A DNA stretch of 64,000 nucleotides from Gyrodactylus bullatarudis (taxonomy: Eukaryota; Platyhelminthes; Monogenea; Gyrodactylidea; Gyrodactylidae): NCBI GenBank assembly GCA_012064415.1, contig SSNU01000047.1, forward strand, positions 127,095 through 191,094, given 5' to 3'. This document shows, piece by piece, positions 45,972-57,806 of the stretch. The notes under the pieces were generated by a model. The model was given only the letters and a program-made list of their open reading frames with translations. It was not told the origin of the DNA and made no database searches. Every line of letters starts with the position of its first letter. Within the stretch, counting starts at the first letter, position 1. The position numbers and the translations under genes were made by a program.

Positions 45972-46341
45972 TGTTTATGCTAAATTCTCATATATTTCAA
46001 GAACTAAAATAGATGAGGGAATACTCACTGGTCCTCAAATTAATGATTTGATAAAAGATGAAATTTTCTCTCTTGTTCTTGTTGAAGAAGAACTTCGAGC
46101 ATGGAATTCTTTTAAAAATGTGTGTTTAAATTTTTTTGGGAATAATAGAGACCCAAATGCTAGAATATTAGTTGAAGAGCTTCTGGTATCTTATGCAGAG
46201 TTGGGTTGTCTCATGAACTTGAAGTTACATTTCCTTCGTTTTCATTTTGATTTTTTTCATCAAGTTCCACTTGGTACCGTCTCAGATGAACAAGGTGAAA
46301 AACTAATAAATGTGGAACATTGTCTTACTGTTGGTTTATAA
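45955..46341 (+). pseudogene. C-terminal part of the long-TIR transposase family
   Basis: About 128 open codons: YISRTKIDEGILTGPQINDL, LVEEELRAWNSFKNV, NFFGNNRDP, LVEELLVSYAELGCLMNLKL, HFLRFHFDFF and LGTVSDEQGEKL. This is the part that follows the LPPLHIKLG region in the family seen at 39.8-40.9 kb (KIKEGIFxGPQI, GCNMSLKIHFLHSHLDFFP, AVSDEHGE). The 5' side was cut by the Penelope insertion or is lost. The helix-rich region probably contains the last catalytic Asp/Glu. No terminal repeats found. Confidence 0.6.
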
Positions 46342-46443
46342 AAAATACAGATTAAAGATAGAGAATATTGTTGCTCCCCCAAAATTTGTTTTATACTCAA
46401 TCAAATAACTTTGTAAAAGCATACAATGTAGAAGAAATTTGAT

Positions 46444-46648
46444 AAAACAGTTTTACAATTTTTTTTTTAAATCGAACATTTTTATTTACAGAATTATAAG
46501 GATTAATGGTTGTACAAATAAGGGAACAGAGAAAGAGTGTTTAATGTGGCCGGTGTGGGAGGGTCTGAACCTGGGACCGAGAGTAAAGGGATCAGAATGA
46601 GAGGTGAGAGAGATACCACTACGCCACACCGGGCAAAACTTTTTACAA
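46444..46648 (-). mobile_element. tRNA-derived SINE with target duplication
   Basis: Body 46634-46459 on the minus strand. It starts GCCCGGTGTGGCGTAGTGG; the A box TGGCGTAGTGG is at 46626-46616 and the B box GGTTCAGACCC at 46571-46561. The tRNA-like part is about 85 bases and its ends can pair (GCCGGTGTG-type with CACACCGGC). A non-tRNA tail and a run of A follow. Direct repeats AAAACAGTTTTACAA (46444-46458) and AAAACTTTTTACAA (46635-46648) are the target duplication, one base shorter on one side. Pol III transcription and LINE-mediated insertion are inferred from the class. Confidence 0.8.
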
Positions 46649-46947
46649 AAACAGTCTCGTGTTGGAACCTTCATTCATCTCAGATGAAATAATATTTTAG
46701 GCTGAAATTTAAGGAAACCAGATAACTTTTTATTCTTTATCGAATGATGCTAATTTCATGATGATTAAACAAAAATAAATTAACTTTGTTTTGGCTGAAG
46801 CATAAAAATTGGCATGACAATAGGGGATAAAAAGAATAAGCCAATGCTGAAATTTCGGCTCGAAATAATGAAAAATAACTTATTTATGGCTAAACAAAAT
46901 GTCACCTAGTTTCTTAAAAAAATATAAATTTCAGACTCCTACTCATA

Positions 46948-47235
46948 GGTAATCAAGCAGAAAAGTCGTTGGACTCCTCCAGCATTCAATCCTTTTGCTC
47001 ATCATGAAACTCTTAGATTGTTAGGAGGTAATTTTTTAATCATATAATTAATTAATATTATAACAAAAAAATATTTAATTGCAGTCATGAATCAAGAATT
47101 ACAACAGGATTTTGAAGATGACGACGATATATTGGACCTTTCTTTTAATCCTCAAGATGAACCAAGAATCGTTCAAGACGCGTTAGAAAATTATTCTGGT
47201 TAAACCGAGTTCCAGAAGATATTGAAATGACAATG
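46948..47235 (+). pseudogene. Tc1-like gene remnant with a 57-base intron
   Basis: A frame with KSRWTPPAFNPFAHHETLRL reaches AG-GTAATT at 47027/47028. Intron 47028-47084 ends TTTAATTGCAG. Downstream, acidic MNQELQQDFEDDDDILDLS and FNPQDEPRIVQDALENYSG follow before a stop. The junctions are good GT-AG sites, and the intron length is ordinary for a short animal intron. The protein part is unrecognised but directly precedes Tc1-type DDE sequence. Confidence 0.35.
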
Positions 47236-47772
47236 ATGATCTTTTAACATTTGCTGAAACTTCTTCACTAATTCTTATGGATCATGCTCCAATTTATTTG
47301 TTCTTCTATGCAAGATTTGATCCTTTAAAATCTTTAAGCAATAATAATATTAAATTTTATCTAGTCCCGCTACTATTTCACAAGAAATGGACTTGAAATG
47401 TTACCCAAGTGGCCAACCAATAGTCCAGATCTCAATCCAATAGAAAATATTTTTGGAAATTATAAGCGAATGCGGTATATAGAAATGCTGACCCAGATGA
47501 CCTTATCGATGTTATCGAGGTCATGTACAATTGCTTATGCTGTTCAAAAAATTAATGAAATTAATCTTGGAGAAGGTCCAATAAACGTTAAGGATTACAT
47601 AAATAAAAGATTAGCGAAAAACGAAGCTCTAGAAATATTAGACATGTCAAGGGATAATATTACACCTGAAAATTACATCAAGCTCAAGAACTGCCAGGCA
47701 TCAAGTTATGATGTTGAACGGTCTTTCTCAAAAATTAAATATATTTTAACCAACAATAGAAATTTATATTAA
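47236..47772 (+). pseudogene. chimera: Tc1/pogo DDE end fused to hAT dimerisation tail
   Basis: SSLILMDHAPIY and LPKWPTNSPDLNPIENIFG show the second Asp and third acidic residue of a Tc1-type DDE domain, with a frame break between them. From 47398 one frame runs 124 codons through NPIENIFG into ENYIKLKNCQASSYDVERSF and SKIKYILTNNRN, which is the hAT C-terminal dimerisation motif (SxDVERSFSxxKxxLTxxRxxx). The join lies about residues 30-85 of that frame. Either two elements recombined or one inserted in frame into the other. A working product is unlikely because each half lacks the rest of its enzyme. Confidence 0.55.
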
Positions 47773-47814
47773 AATAGAAGTAAAAATATATTAACACCGA
47801 ATTTACATTTCTTA

Positions 47815-48060
47815 AAGGATCATCAGTGGTATCACTTTAAAAATGATAAGGGTTAAATAATTGAATGAAAATAATAATTTACAATTTTGAAAGAAATAGT
47901 AAAAGTTTAAGAATTAAGAATAAATGCAAGCTGAAAAAACACCAAAACTCTCCATTAAATAGCAACAGTGGAGAGAAAAGTGAAAAAGCTCACAAAGGCC
48001 AAGGTAGTTGAAGATTATAGGAATAGTTTTTCTGAACACATAGATTGGGTTTGTATTGAT
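47815..48060 (+). repeat. dispersed repeat, copies at 27820-28040 and 56290-56440
   Basis: Contains GGTAGTTGAAGATTATAGGA and AAATAGTAAAAGTTTAAG-type blocks shared with the other copies. No gene. Confidence 0.55.
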
Positions 48061-51000
48061 TGATAAAGAATTTCTCCTTTACCCATACATCTATGCTATC
48101 ATCCCCAGGGTTTTTGTATAAAACGGAAAAATTTGAAATTGAAGCTGCGTGGTTTTCCTAGATTGAAATTTCTTAGACGAGAACATTGATAAATATTGTG
48201 TAATTTATGCTAATGATAATTGTGTGTTGTAAATTATAAATTATTGTTAATATGAAAAGCCTTTCCGTTTTATTTCTCTTTCATTTTTCGAAAGAATATT
48301 TTCGAGAATATTTCGATCATCAAAAGCATTTTTAAAAATAATATATGCTCAAAAAAAAGAATATATTTGGGCGCCCTGATTATGATATATTTGTTCGTGT
48401 ATTTCGCACTCCTCGCCCGGAATCAAATGTTCACTGAGTTTTGGAACCGGCTGTATATAAAAGATATTTCAAGTATTGACTAAATGGAATTGCGAAAAAT
48501 TTGGATAATTTTTTTCAGGTGCAATTAGACAAAGTTTTTATAAAAAACAGAAAGATTGCAACTGTATCTAATTTATTGTTAAAGCAAAATCTGTAGAATT
48601 GAAATCTGCAATAAACTGAAAAAAAGTTTAAGATCGATTCCTATACAAAAAATTATTCAGTAAATTGTAGATCAGCCTAACAAGTCATATAAAAGACAAA
48701 ATATTAAATGCGAATCATGAAAAAAATCTGACTTATTGTTCTCTCATGTCAAGACTTGTATATCCAGCTTTTCTTCACCTATCTGCCTATTCAAGGAACA
48801 TTTATGCTTTTGATATTGAATACACCGAGTAGAGATCGATTTTGCAAATTTTCAATTTCCAACCTGGGTCAGAATCAGAATGGGCTCTTTAGGGGGAAAT
48901 CGAATGATGTATAAAACATATAGTCCGAAATCTATTTAAGAACTGGTTGCAATAGAAACAATGATTTTGTATCAAAAATTACGTGATGAAAAATTTGCTA
49001 AATTTGATTTCGGCCATTTTTCTCATGATAGAAGCTAAAATATTAATTCTCCTAATAATTTTCAACATAAGTAAAATAAGTCTTAAGGATCAATTATTTC
49101 TATTAAAAACTTCTAATAAGCAATCTTCGATGACTAATTGAAAGTAATGATATCAAATTTATTATGAAAATACCTTCAAAATGAGTGGTCCGGTGTCGTA
49201 TGAGTCCTTTATTTACACGAGTTATGATCCTCTTTCCCCAGACATAAGCTACATACCTGTAAATATTTACATCATGACTAAAATTTCATGAACATGGCTT
49301 GAGTATTAAAATAAGCCAATCAGAGAAGAGCTTGAATAGACCAAATTAATATTCACAATATGTTATCGAAAATATCATCCACAAGTATGGATAATTATGA
49401 TTACTAGACCTTGATAAAAATTTTAGATCTTGACGGACTTTGGTGAGAAAATTGTTATGATATTGTAGTTTATGCTCATAAAATCTTTTACCCACTTTGC
49501 TTAAAGGATTTTTGTTCTACAGTAAAAATATTTTTATTGAAACACCAATATTTACCCCCTGGTTAAGTATTAATAGTGAATTTTCACATTTTTACAAAAA
49601 CTCACTTTTTTTCCTATCTATATGTATAGAAATCACTTGCTGCATTCTGATTGGTCGAGATAAATAATTTTTCGTGTTTCAATAAAAATAAGATGTTTCA
49701 ATAGAAATATTTTTACTGTAACATTTCAGCTGTTGTTCTCAAAGTAGCTTGGTTTAAAAAATCTTTTTAGATTTTGAGGGAAAGAATGAAGAGATAAGAT
49801 AAATAGTAATTTGATTTATTAGATAATTTTGTTTATTTAAAACGATTGTAATAATTATTTAAACCAAAATATTCAGCTACAGCTTTCAAGATTAGGTTCA
49901 TTAATAAGAGTCTTCATAATGAGTTTTTGATTTTTTTCAAATGTCGCAGGAAACATCGTTTTAGTCTGAAATTGTTGTAAAACATTCTTCTATATGTCAT
50001 TATGAATTTTGTCGTTTTTGTATTCTCTTACAAGTAGTAAAGAGATTCTATCAAAAATTCTAAAAGCATTTCTGAACAAGTTAGGCTGAAATAAATCCCA
50101 TATCCTGATTCAACGTCCCTTAAATAGTAAGAGAAATCGGGTGACTTTCTTACGATTCATGGAGGGACCCACCCTAATGATAGACTAAACCGTTCACAAT
50201 CGTTATATTCATCAAAAATAAGAATAATTTGATTTTTAAGTCTCAAAACAATTCTATTAAGAATAAAGTAAATTCTGCAACTTCATGAAAATGAAACATT
50301 AAAAGACATTTTTAATTCGAAAATTTTAAAGATTATTTTTAATTTACACAACAAGGTATTTTGGAGCGAAATTTGGTGGGATGATGTCAAAATACTAGAA
50401 GATCAATTTTATCATGTCGACAGGTAATTTTGGAGAATTTCATTGAATTCTTCTATGAACTAGTTCAATTTCAGTAATTTCGTTATTTATTTCAATCAGC
50501 TTTACGAAGTTTAATGCTATAATTTCTCTCATGTTATTGTAGACAAGAATACTCAGGAAAATGATTGAAATTCAAATGTATAGAGAAAAAACACGCCTGA
50601 ATTCGAAAAAGCTAGACTAGATCAAATATGAAAGAGATTTTCTTTGAGTTAAAACACCCACTCGATAAAAGCATTGAAGTTTTCCTGTCTAAATAATTCC
50701 TTGAGAAAGAAAACTAAATTCATAATGATTTATTTGGAGGGAAGAAATTTTTGTTTAATTTTCGCAAACTATACATAAAAAGCATTAAATCTACTTCTAT
50801 TTAAATTGCTTTTCTAGATTCTCATTGAGATTGAAAACAAACTTTCTTAGATAAGATAAGAACATTTTATGTCTCATGCAGGTAGAATTTCAAAGTTACA
50901 AAATAAAAATAATTATTTAAGCAAATAATAACCAAATAACTGCAATTTCATCTGTCATTTGTAGTTAACTGGACATTTTTGTTTCAGTCATGTGATAAAA

Positions 51001-51840
51001 GAGAAAAATTCCTTTTGCTGGCATCGAGTCAAAAAAATTTTGTGTCCTCTTTAGTGGTACCTCTGGAATAACTGTCAAAAAGTTATTCCCCTCTTCTCTA
51101 CCCCTTAAAAAGTTTTCTAGGGCATGTAACTATTATATTACGAATGCTCAATTTCATTTAAAATCCTACTTTTGGAGATTTTTGTTGAAACTTTTTCTTT
51201 AAAAACAACATAATGTGGAGGGGAAAGTTGTTCAACTTGTTCATGCAAAAATAAATCCATAACGAAGTTCAAAGTTGGAATGATCGGTTTATAGATTTAA
51301 TTCAATTTTTTAAACTAGCTTTCATAAAATTTTAACTTTTAAAATTTAACTCGTGAATATTATGAATCAATGCGAGGATGAGAAACATTCAACCAATGAA
51401 ATCCAAATCGAATTTCTTATTTTCATCATCTGTATAAAAATTAAATTTTCACCAAAATTGTGAAAATCGATTGGAATTTTGCTGAAATCTATCATGATTA
51501 CTTCTAGCCCATAAGTTCATCAATATTTTCTATCATTGCACTTATAATCAGGAGAATACATTTGACTAGCGATAATTTATGTTACTATAATACACACTTG
51601 TTGCATTTGATAATGGTGTGTATGTTTGGTATATTATAATCTTTGATAGCTCGTTACTCCTGCAAGAAATATCCGATAAAAAAGAAACTTGTAAATTTGA
51701 AACCCTCTTAAAGTGACAAACTAGACTTAATTAAATTTAATTAATTCAACCAAAAATTTGAGAAAAATATGTGCGGTACCAGCTTTATAGCCAAATATTT
51801 TGTACGATTATTGAGCAAATAAGTTAATTTTATTAATTTC
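48061..51840. other. gene-poor AT-rich stretch
   Basis: I see no coding sequence, RNA gene or clear element. Fragments around 48840-48880 and 50350-50450 recall repeats seen near 28.1 and 60.9 kb. Confidence 0.4.
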
Positions 51841-51849
51841 ATACAATTT

Positions 51850-52060
51850 AGAGAAACTAGGCAAATCTATAGAACATTTGCTCCCTTTTGTTTTCCAGTA
51901 ATTTTTCTGATTGAAAAAGAGACCAAGGGCTTCTTAACATCGATGAAATGAAAACTAATCCCTTGCGCTGAGTTTTTATGTCATCGATAATAAAAAGACC
52001 AACACGATTCAAAGTAAACTTAAAGAGAAATGAGACGGGGCAACTGTTTTAACTAGAAAC
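51850..52060 (-). repeat. inverted copy of the 5-kb repeat
   Basis: Carries the complements of TAGTCTCTTTG, CATCGATGAAATG and TCTAAGTTTACTTT seen at 5.0-5.6 kb. Confidence 0.55.
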
Positions 52061-52809
52061 TATTCGAAAAAAGCCTACAAACATTTTTAATGCCACTGAC
52101 AGCTTTAGTAAATGCTAAGAGCAAAACAGAATTCATAAAAATTTCAGATTATTTGATGTTCCAAAATAGCGTGGACGCCTAGCTACCCGAGTTTTCATAC
52201 TAAAGTTAATCTGGAAATAGTCTTAATAATAATAATACTGACTTTAAAAATACGATTTTTGTAGTTTATTTTTTTATTCCAAACCAAATAAATGATATCT
52301 CAAAAAGATGGGTAGATAACGATCAATTTAGGAAGTAAAAAAGATCAGATCAAAATTTGGGTTGAAAAATATTTAGAAATAATATTTTCATAAATTGTTT
52401 ATTTGACGAGTTAGAAATTTCAGAACTACAAATTTTGAAAAGGGTTAATCCCAAGAATCCCCCGAAAGGAAAATTTTTTCCAAAAATCACCCCAAAGGAA
52501 AATTTCAACTCTTTACCTCTTATCAATTATTCTAATTTCAAAATTCCCATCTTTTTGAATGGTGTAACTTGAATGATTCAAATTCTTTATGCAACCTACA
52601 TAAGTTTCAGAAAGATTGAAAGTGAAAACTCTCCTTATATAGAACCTTACGCGAATCTAGGTTCTTAAAAAATTTTGCTATCCTTAAAGAAGATTTATTT
52701 CTTGTTTCTCAAGATCGAAATAGTGAAATAAGAAGAGTTGTTAACTTCACCAAACTCCAATGTCCTTGTAGAGATGTAACAAATTTTTCAAATTTCTTTT
52801 TAAATTACA

Positions 52810-53015
52810 GTTTTTCACCATTGTGAGAAAGGCGAGGGGGTAAAAGTCAAAGTGTGAAAAGACAGAAAAAGAGAAAAATCATTTTTAAATCCAAAATCAA
52901 AACTGCCTCAATGTTCGCGAGTGCTTTATGAATCTGGTCTTTGTGATAGATAGACAGAATCAGCAAAAAATTCTCTATCCAATGGATTAAACTTATTAAA
53001 CTTTAAAAACCTACT
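52810..53015 (+). repeat. copy of the 2.7-kb dispersed repeat
   Basis: Shares GTGTGAAAAGACAGAAAAAG and AAATTCTCTATC with 2705-2945. Confidence 0.6.
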
Positions 53016-53222
53016 TAAATGATAATACTATGAGTTCTCAACATTATTTTTAAATAAGATCAAGTATAAAAATGCTTCTCCATGATAATATTCAAGTTTA
53101 AAAATTAGCCGCTAGGTTTTCAATAAAATTTTACTAGGTTTTCACTGAAATTTTGAATATTTTTTTGCTAATAAAGAATCAAGGGGTTTTTCAATGAAAA
53201 CAATAATTATTATAATAGAATC

Positions 53223-53549
53223 ATGTTACGTTCATTTCTGTTAAATTTTGTTATTCCACTATGCCTACAAGAGAATTTGCATGGGCAATGCAGAACTATG
53301 CATGGGATTGCAAACGAATTTTCAGTTATTTTAGATCTCACACATAACCGTAACCTTGACAGAAAACTTACAGAATTAAACATCCTTACAGCATTATTTT
53401 TTTTTTCATCTCAAAATAAGAAAAAAATCAAGGCTCCTTCTTTTGAAAGTTCCACTATAAAGAGACATCTTGAAAATTATTCTCTCCTCTTTTATAAACT
53501 GTACTTTATAAACTCCTCTTTTATAAGGGTAATAATAATTATTATTTGA
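53223..53549 (+). CDS. hypothetical ORF, 108 codons
   Basis: ATG-initiated. The first 60 residues have mixed composition (LHGQCRTMHGIANEFSVILD, LTHNRNLDRKLTELN), unlike pure background, and codons are fairly balanced. The C-terminus is low complexity (LYFINSSFIRVIIIII). No family recognised. It could be an exon of a host gene or a transposon scrap. Confidence 0.3.
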   Translation: MLRSFLLNFVIPLCLQENLHGQCRTMHGIANEFSVILDLTHNRNLDRKLTELNILTALFFFSSQNKKKIKAPSFESSTIKRHLENYSLLFYKLYFINSSFIRVIIIII

Positions 53550-54940
53550 TCCATAGATAATGATGTGAAGATCTTTGAGAGAATAGGGAATTCAATTACT
53601 TTCTTCCATACCCTGGGATAAAGATGAAGGATCCTTTTCAAATTGAATTATTTTTTCTTTGAGAAGAAAAATTCATTAGAGTTGCACATAAATTCTTGCT
53701 TAAAGTTATAATATCCAGAATTTAAAGTACATAAACCTAGACTGGAATGCACACTTGGAGAGATTGTCAATTCTAATAATATTACGTATAGGTGTAACAT
53801 GTCTGAAAATCATTAGTAAAGTTGGTTAATATGAAGTTGGGAAATTTCTCAAAATTCTAAAAATTCAATTTTTTTGCGAAATTGAAGATTATTATATCTG
53901 AATATAGCTTTATATATGAAGAATAGGGTGGGGAAGCATAATAACGCAGAAATTACATTACACCGCGAAAAACCGGTTGAAAAAGACAAAAATCGAGTCT
54001 ACCCATTAGTAGATGAAACATGAAAATTTGACTTTGATCCTGAATTTTTTGTATCATCCTTGGATCTTTTTCACCAGAAAGAATACTGATTCGGTTCCAA
54101 ATTTAATCAAGTTTATCAAACTGTGATTGAAAATTACATAACTATCGGAGTGATCGAGAAAATCAAGATCAAACAAGATCCATTCTTCGGTGTGTTGAAC
54201 TGAAAATGAAAAAAGCTGATATTTTTGAGAAAATAACATCGATTAAATTTCATTATGATCCGATCAGATCGAAAAAATTAAAAAAGGATCAAAATTTTTG
54301 AGGATCTGGAGAAAAAAGGGGGGTCACTAAATCTGATTTCATTTTTTCCATGGATCTCTCACTGAAAAACTGTTATTAGATTTGAATTCTGCGTTAAATT
54401 TTGATCTACATCAGTTATTTTCAGCGAGATCCTTGAAATTATAATCTGAAAATAAGCATAAAAAGGGATTAGTTGAAAAAATACACGAAATCTCCAAAAA
54501 TTTTCAATTTATACGAATTTCTAAGTTATCGTGGATTATTTGGGGATATTACAATATTACAAAAACGTAAAAATAAAAATGATTTTTTTTGGTAAAATTT
54601 GGTAAAACTTTTTATAATTTTTATAACTTTCTTCTACATTCTAACCCTGATTTGTCAAGTTGGTTCAGACCCTGAACTTTAATTATCTTTTTACAATTTT
54701 ATGCCTTGAGTTCGAATCTCATCTTAGTTGAATTTTATTAGGTTGAAATAATTTATGTTTCTACCAGTGAGTAGTTTTTTTTTTTTAATTAATAAATTAT
54801 ATTTGATTACTCGACTCGATTTTTTGTATCCTGAATGAGCTCATAATATCAGAAAGCAGGTTTTGGAAGCATAAAAAATAGGATATATTACAGTAAATAA
54901 AGATAATAATTTTTCTGTATAAATAATTTTCTTAAACATT
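53550..54940. other. no gene seen
   Basis: AT-rich; a GGTTAATATGAAGTTGGG MITE end lies near 53826-53844. Confidence 0.4.
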
Positions 54941-54946
54941 TAATAT

Positions 54947-55311
54947 CTAATATTTTGTGTATCTTCCTCTTTGTCGATGGCATGCCGAAAGTCTTCTTGG
55001 CATTGATCTGATCAAATTGTTAACAGTAGTTATTGATAAATGATCTTCAGCAAGGATATGAACTTTTCTCGTTATATCATCTGAGGATCCTGACCCGGAA
55101 ACCAAATACCATTTTCTTTTCATAATGCCAAAAAGATTCTCAATTGGATTGAGATCCGGACTATAGGCAGGATAACCTTGAAGAGATGTTATCCGATTAT
55201 CTCGAAAGAATCGTTGAGTCTAAATTTTAATTAAAATTCTTACTAGCTTTGATGCATGAGGACGAGCATTGTCCATGACTAATCTCAACGTTCTTCTTTG
55301 ATATCCTGCAT
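54947..55311 (-). pseudogene. Tc1-like transposase, C-terminal DDE half
   Basis: Minus-strand reading: YQRRTLRLVMDNARPHASKL (second catalytic Asp), a 24-base interruption, then TQRFFRDNRITSLQGY, PAYSPDLNPIENLFGIMKRK (third acidic residue, Glu) and a C-terminal tail to TAG at 54949-54947. The interruption at 55243-55220 starts GTAAGA, ends TTTAG and contains the only in-frame stop; without it the frame is intact. It may be a tiny intron or an insertion. The N-terminal DNA-binding half is missing upstream. Confidence 0.75.
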
Positions 55312-55434
55312 AAGATTGAAGATTTATGATCTAACAAGGAATAAGAAAACCAATGTTAAACGATTATTTGGTGTCCAGATAAACCACGGGGGTGGCCATC
55401 TACTAAGAATTTGTCGCAAAAAATTTTGTGAGTA

Positions 55435-56850
55435 TATTCCCAACTTCATATTAACCAGCTTTATTTCCATGAAATAGACCGTTGGGAGATTTCAAAAGTT
55501 GCATCATTCATCTTTTCTATAGATTGAAAATTGCTTTCCCATAAACAAATAGATAATGATCCTCTCATGGTTCGTGTGATAAAAATGGTTTATATACCAT
55601 TCTGATCAGAAATAAATTTGCTACAGCTTGGTATAAAAATCTAAAAAATTTTTTGGTTTAAAAAATGTATTAGATATATAATAGACTTACTACAAAGTAC
55701 GTAGGTGAGTTATATATTTAATTTGTTGTACCAGATTTTGAGAATCATTACATCATCGTGTGAAAATTGAATTTTGATTCTTGGATCGTTTTCCCCACTT
55801 GAAAATCGATGAAATTTTGATGTTTTACGATATCTAAAAAATGGCGATTTCATCTAAAGTTTAATGGTTATAATCGGCTTTCTCAACTTCTACAAGACTT
55901 GTTTCAAAATTATTGATATTCTCTTCAGTTTTCAACGTTTAGTTTTCAATTAATTTGAAATTTAGTTGAAATTAATGTCTCAAATTCTATTTCATAGCCT
56001 TCTTATTTCCCAGTTGAAGAGTGGAAGTTTACCTGACCAATAAAAGTTTCGATGTATCTTAATGATAAAACTTTTTTGAAATTTTGAAAATTATTATGTT
56101 AGACAAATCTTTCACATTTCAATAAACACAATTCCTGTACAAAATTGAATACAGATACCGCATTAAAAATTTATTATGGGAAAAAACAATCCTGAAAGAT
56201 TCCTGTAGTTTCACGTAGTTTTTCAAACAAGTCTGAAAATCCACTCAAATTCATAATTTAGAACCGAATATACAATTCTCAAACCATCATCAATACATAG
56301 TACTTTAAAAATGATAGGGTTGTGAATTCATTCAAGATAATAATTTTTTACAAAATATGAAAGAAACAGTAAAAGTTAAAGAAAATCCAAGCTGAAAAGA
56401 AACACCAAAAATCTTCAATAAATAGTAGGGATAGATTTTTCAATCCTAATATGTTCAATTTAATTTAGAATGAATTTTTAGTTCGAACTATTTAAATTTT
56501 TATCCAAAATTATTTTATAAAACATTCCTGAAAAGATTTCGAGTTCCTAAAGATTCTTGAGTTTTACAAATAATCAATGATTAATCAGGCTTGTTTTCTT
56601 GAATTAACCCTTAAAGACTCAGAAAAAATCATTTTAAAGACTCAAAATATTCTATGGCTCTAGAAAACGCCGAAAACGATTAGCTAATTCTTTTCAAAAA
56701 CAAACCAATGGCTATCTATTTTATCTTGAGATTTGACTTTCACATTTTCAAATCTTATGGGGATGGTTTCTCTCTTCTTTTTCTTTGATCTCTTTGAGTG
56801 AATTTTGGGATTTTTCATACCTTCTTAATTAATTATTATAGCTGAATAAT
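55435..56850. other. no gene seen; repeat ends
   Basis: A CCCAACTTCATATTAACCAG MITE end lies at 55439-55460, and a copy of the 27.8-kb repeat at 56290-56440. The rest is featureless. Confidence 0.4.
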
Positions 56851-56959
56851 CCCTAATTCATTCGAAAGAGTTTTTCTTTTAAAAAAGTAGTTGAGCGAAT
56901 AGTATTGGGACTGGATTCAAAAAATATATATATTGATAAAATAAAAGTTTTAAGGAAAA

Positions 56960-57645
56960 TTTCGTCAATGGAAGTAGTTTCCTGATGAATTAAGGCACTT
57001 CTGTTTGATCCCTTCACTATAGAATTCTTCAGATTTTGAGTCAAAAAAGTCATCGAGTCCAATTTTGACCTCATTTCTTGATCTGAATGTTTTCTCTTTT
57101 AATAAATGTTGTAGAGACCTAAAAAAAGATGATAGTCCGATGGAGCAAGATCTAGACCATATGCTGGATGATCGATTAAAAGTTAAAACCGAAGTTCTCT
57201 TCTTCAAAAAATTTTTTCACATCTTTTCCAAGATGAGGTCTTGCATTGTCCTGTATAAATGTGACTCTACTGCATTTTGGATGTTTTTGTCTCAGTTTGG
57301 TCAACATTTCCTTCAGATAAGACGAATATCTTACACCATTAACTGTTTGGCCATAATTTAAAAGAAACAATACCTTTCATTTTTCTAAATACTGTCAGCA
57401 TTACCTTTTATGCAAATCGATTTTGGATCGGTTGGGTAACATGTTCTCCGACTTGTTTCCATGATCTGTTTTTCATCTGTTGTTACAATATTTTTCAGAA
57501 AACTGTCATATTGTATCCTGTGCAATAGTCTTTTGACACATTCAACTCTTTTCTTCCTCTGAGCATTCAATTCATGAGGCACAAACTCGTCGTAGGAATA
57601 AATTTTTGAAATAAAATATTTAGATAAACAAAAAGAAGAAGACAT
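56960..57645 (-). pseudogene. mariner transposase, frameshifted
   Basis: Minus-strand order: DEFVPHELNAQRKKRVECVK, RLLHRIQYDSFLKNIVTTDE-K (first catalytic Asp in TDEK), TCYPTDPKSICIK, then in shifted frames NGVRYSSYLKEMLTKLRQKH, VTFIQDNARPHLGKDVKKFF (second Asp), SSSIWSRSCSIGLSSFFRSL and KTFRSRNEVKIGLDDFFDSK. This follows the mariner layout (WVPHEL, TxDEKW, QDNARPH, then PxSPDLxPxDxHLF, degenerated here). At least three frame breaks separate the parts. Helix-turn-helix N-terminus not found. Inactive. Confidence 0.75.
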
Positions 57646-57806
57646 TTTCTATCGATTGGTGCCCAAATTGTTTTAAATAGTATTTAATTTGATAGAGAAA
57701 TTTTTGGTTAAAGTCAAAATCCTATTAATTTTCGCTCAACCCATTACTTTCAGAGTCTTTAAGGAATTATGCTTCGAGAAAATTATACTGCATTGTAGTA
57801 ACTACA

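Noticed and set aside
46559..46634. A functional tRNA gene
   Set aside because: The boxes are good, but the anticodon region is overlong and unstructured, a tail with poly(A) follows, and a target duplication flanks the unit. It is a SINE.
46486..46674. 62-codon frame on the minus strand
   Set aside because: It is the translation of the SINE body, which is explained by tRNA homology.
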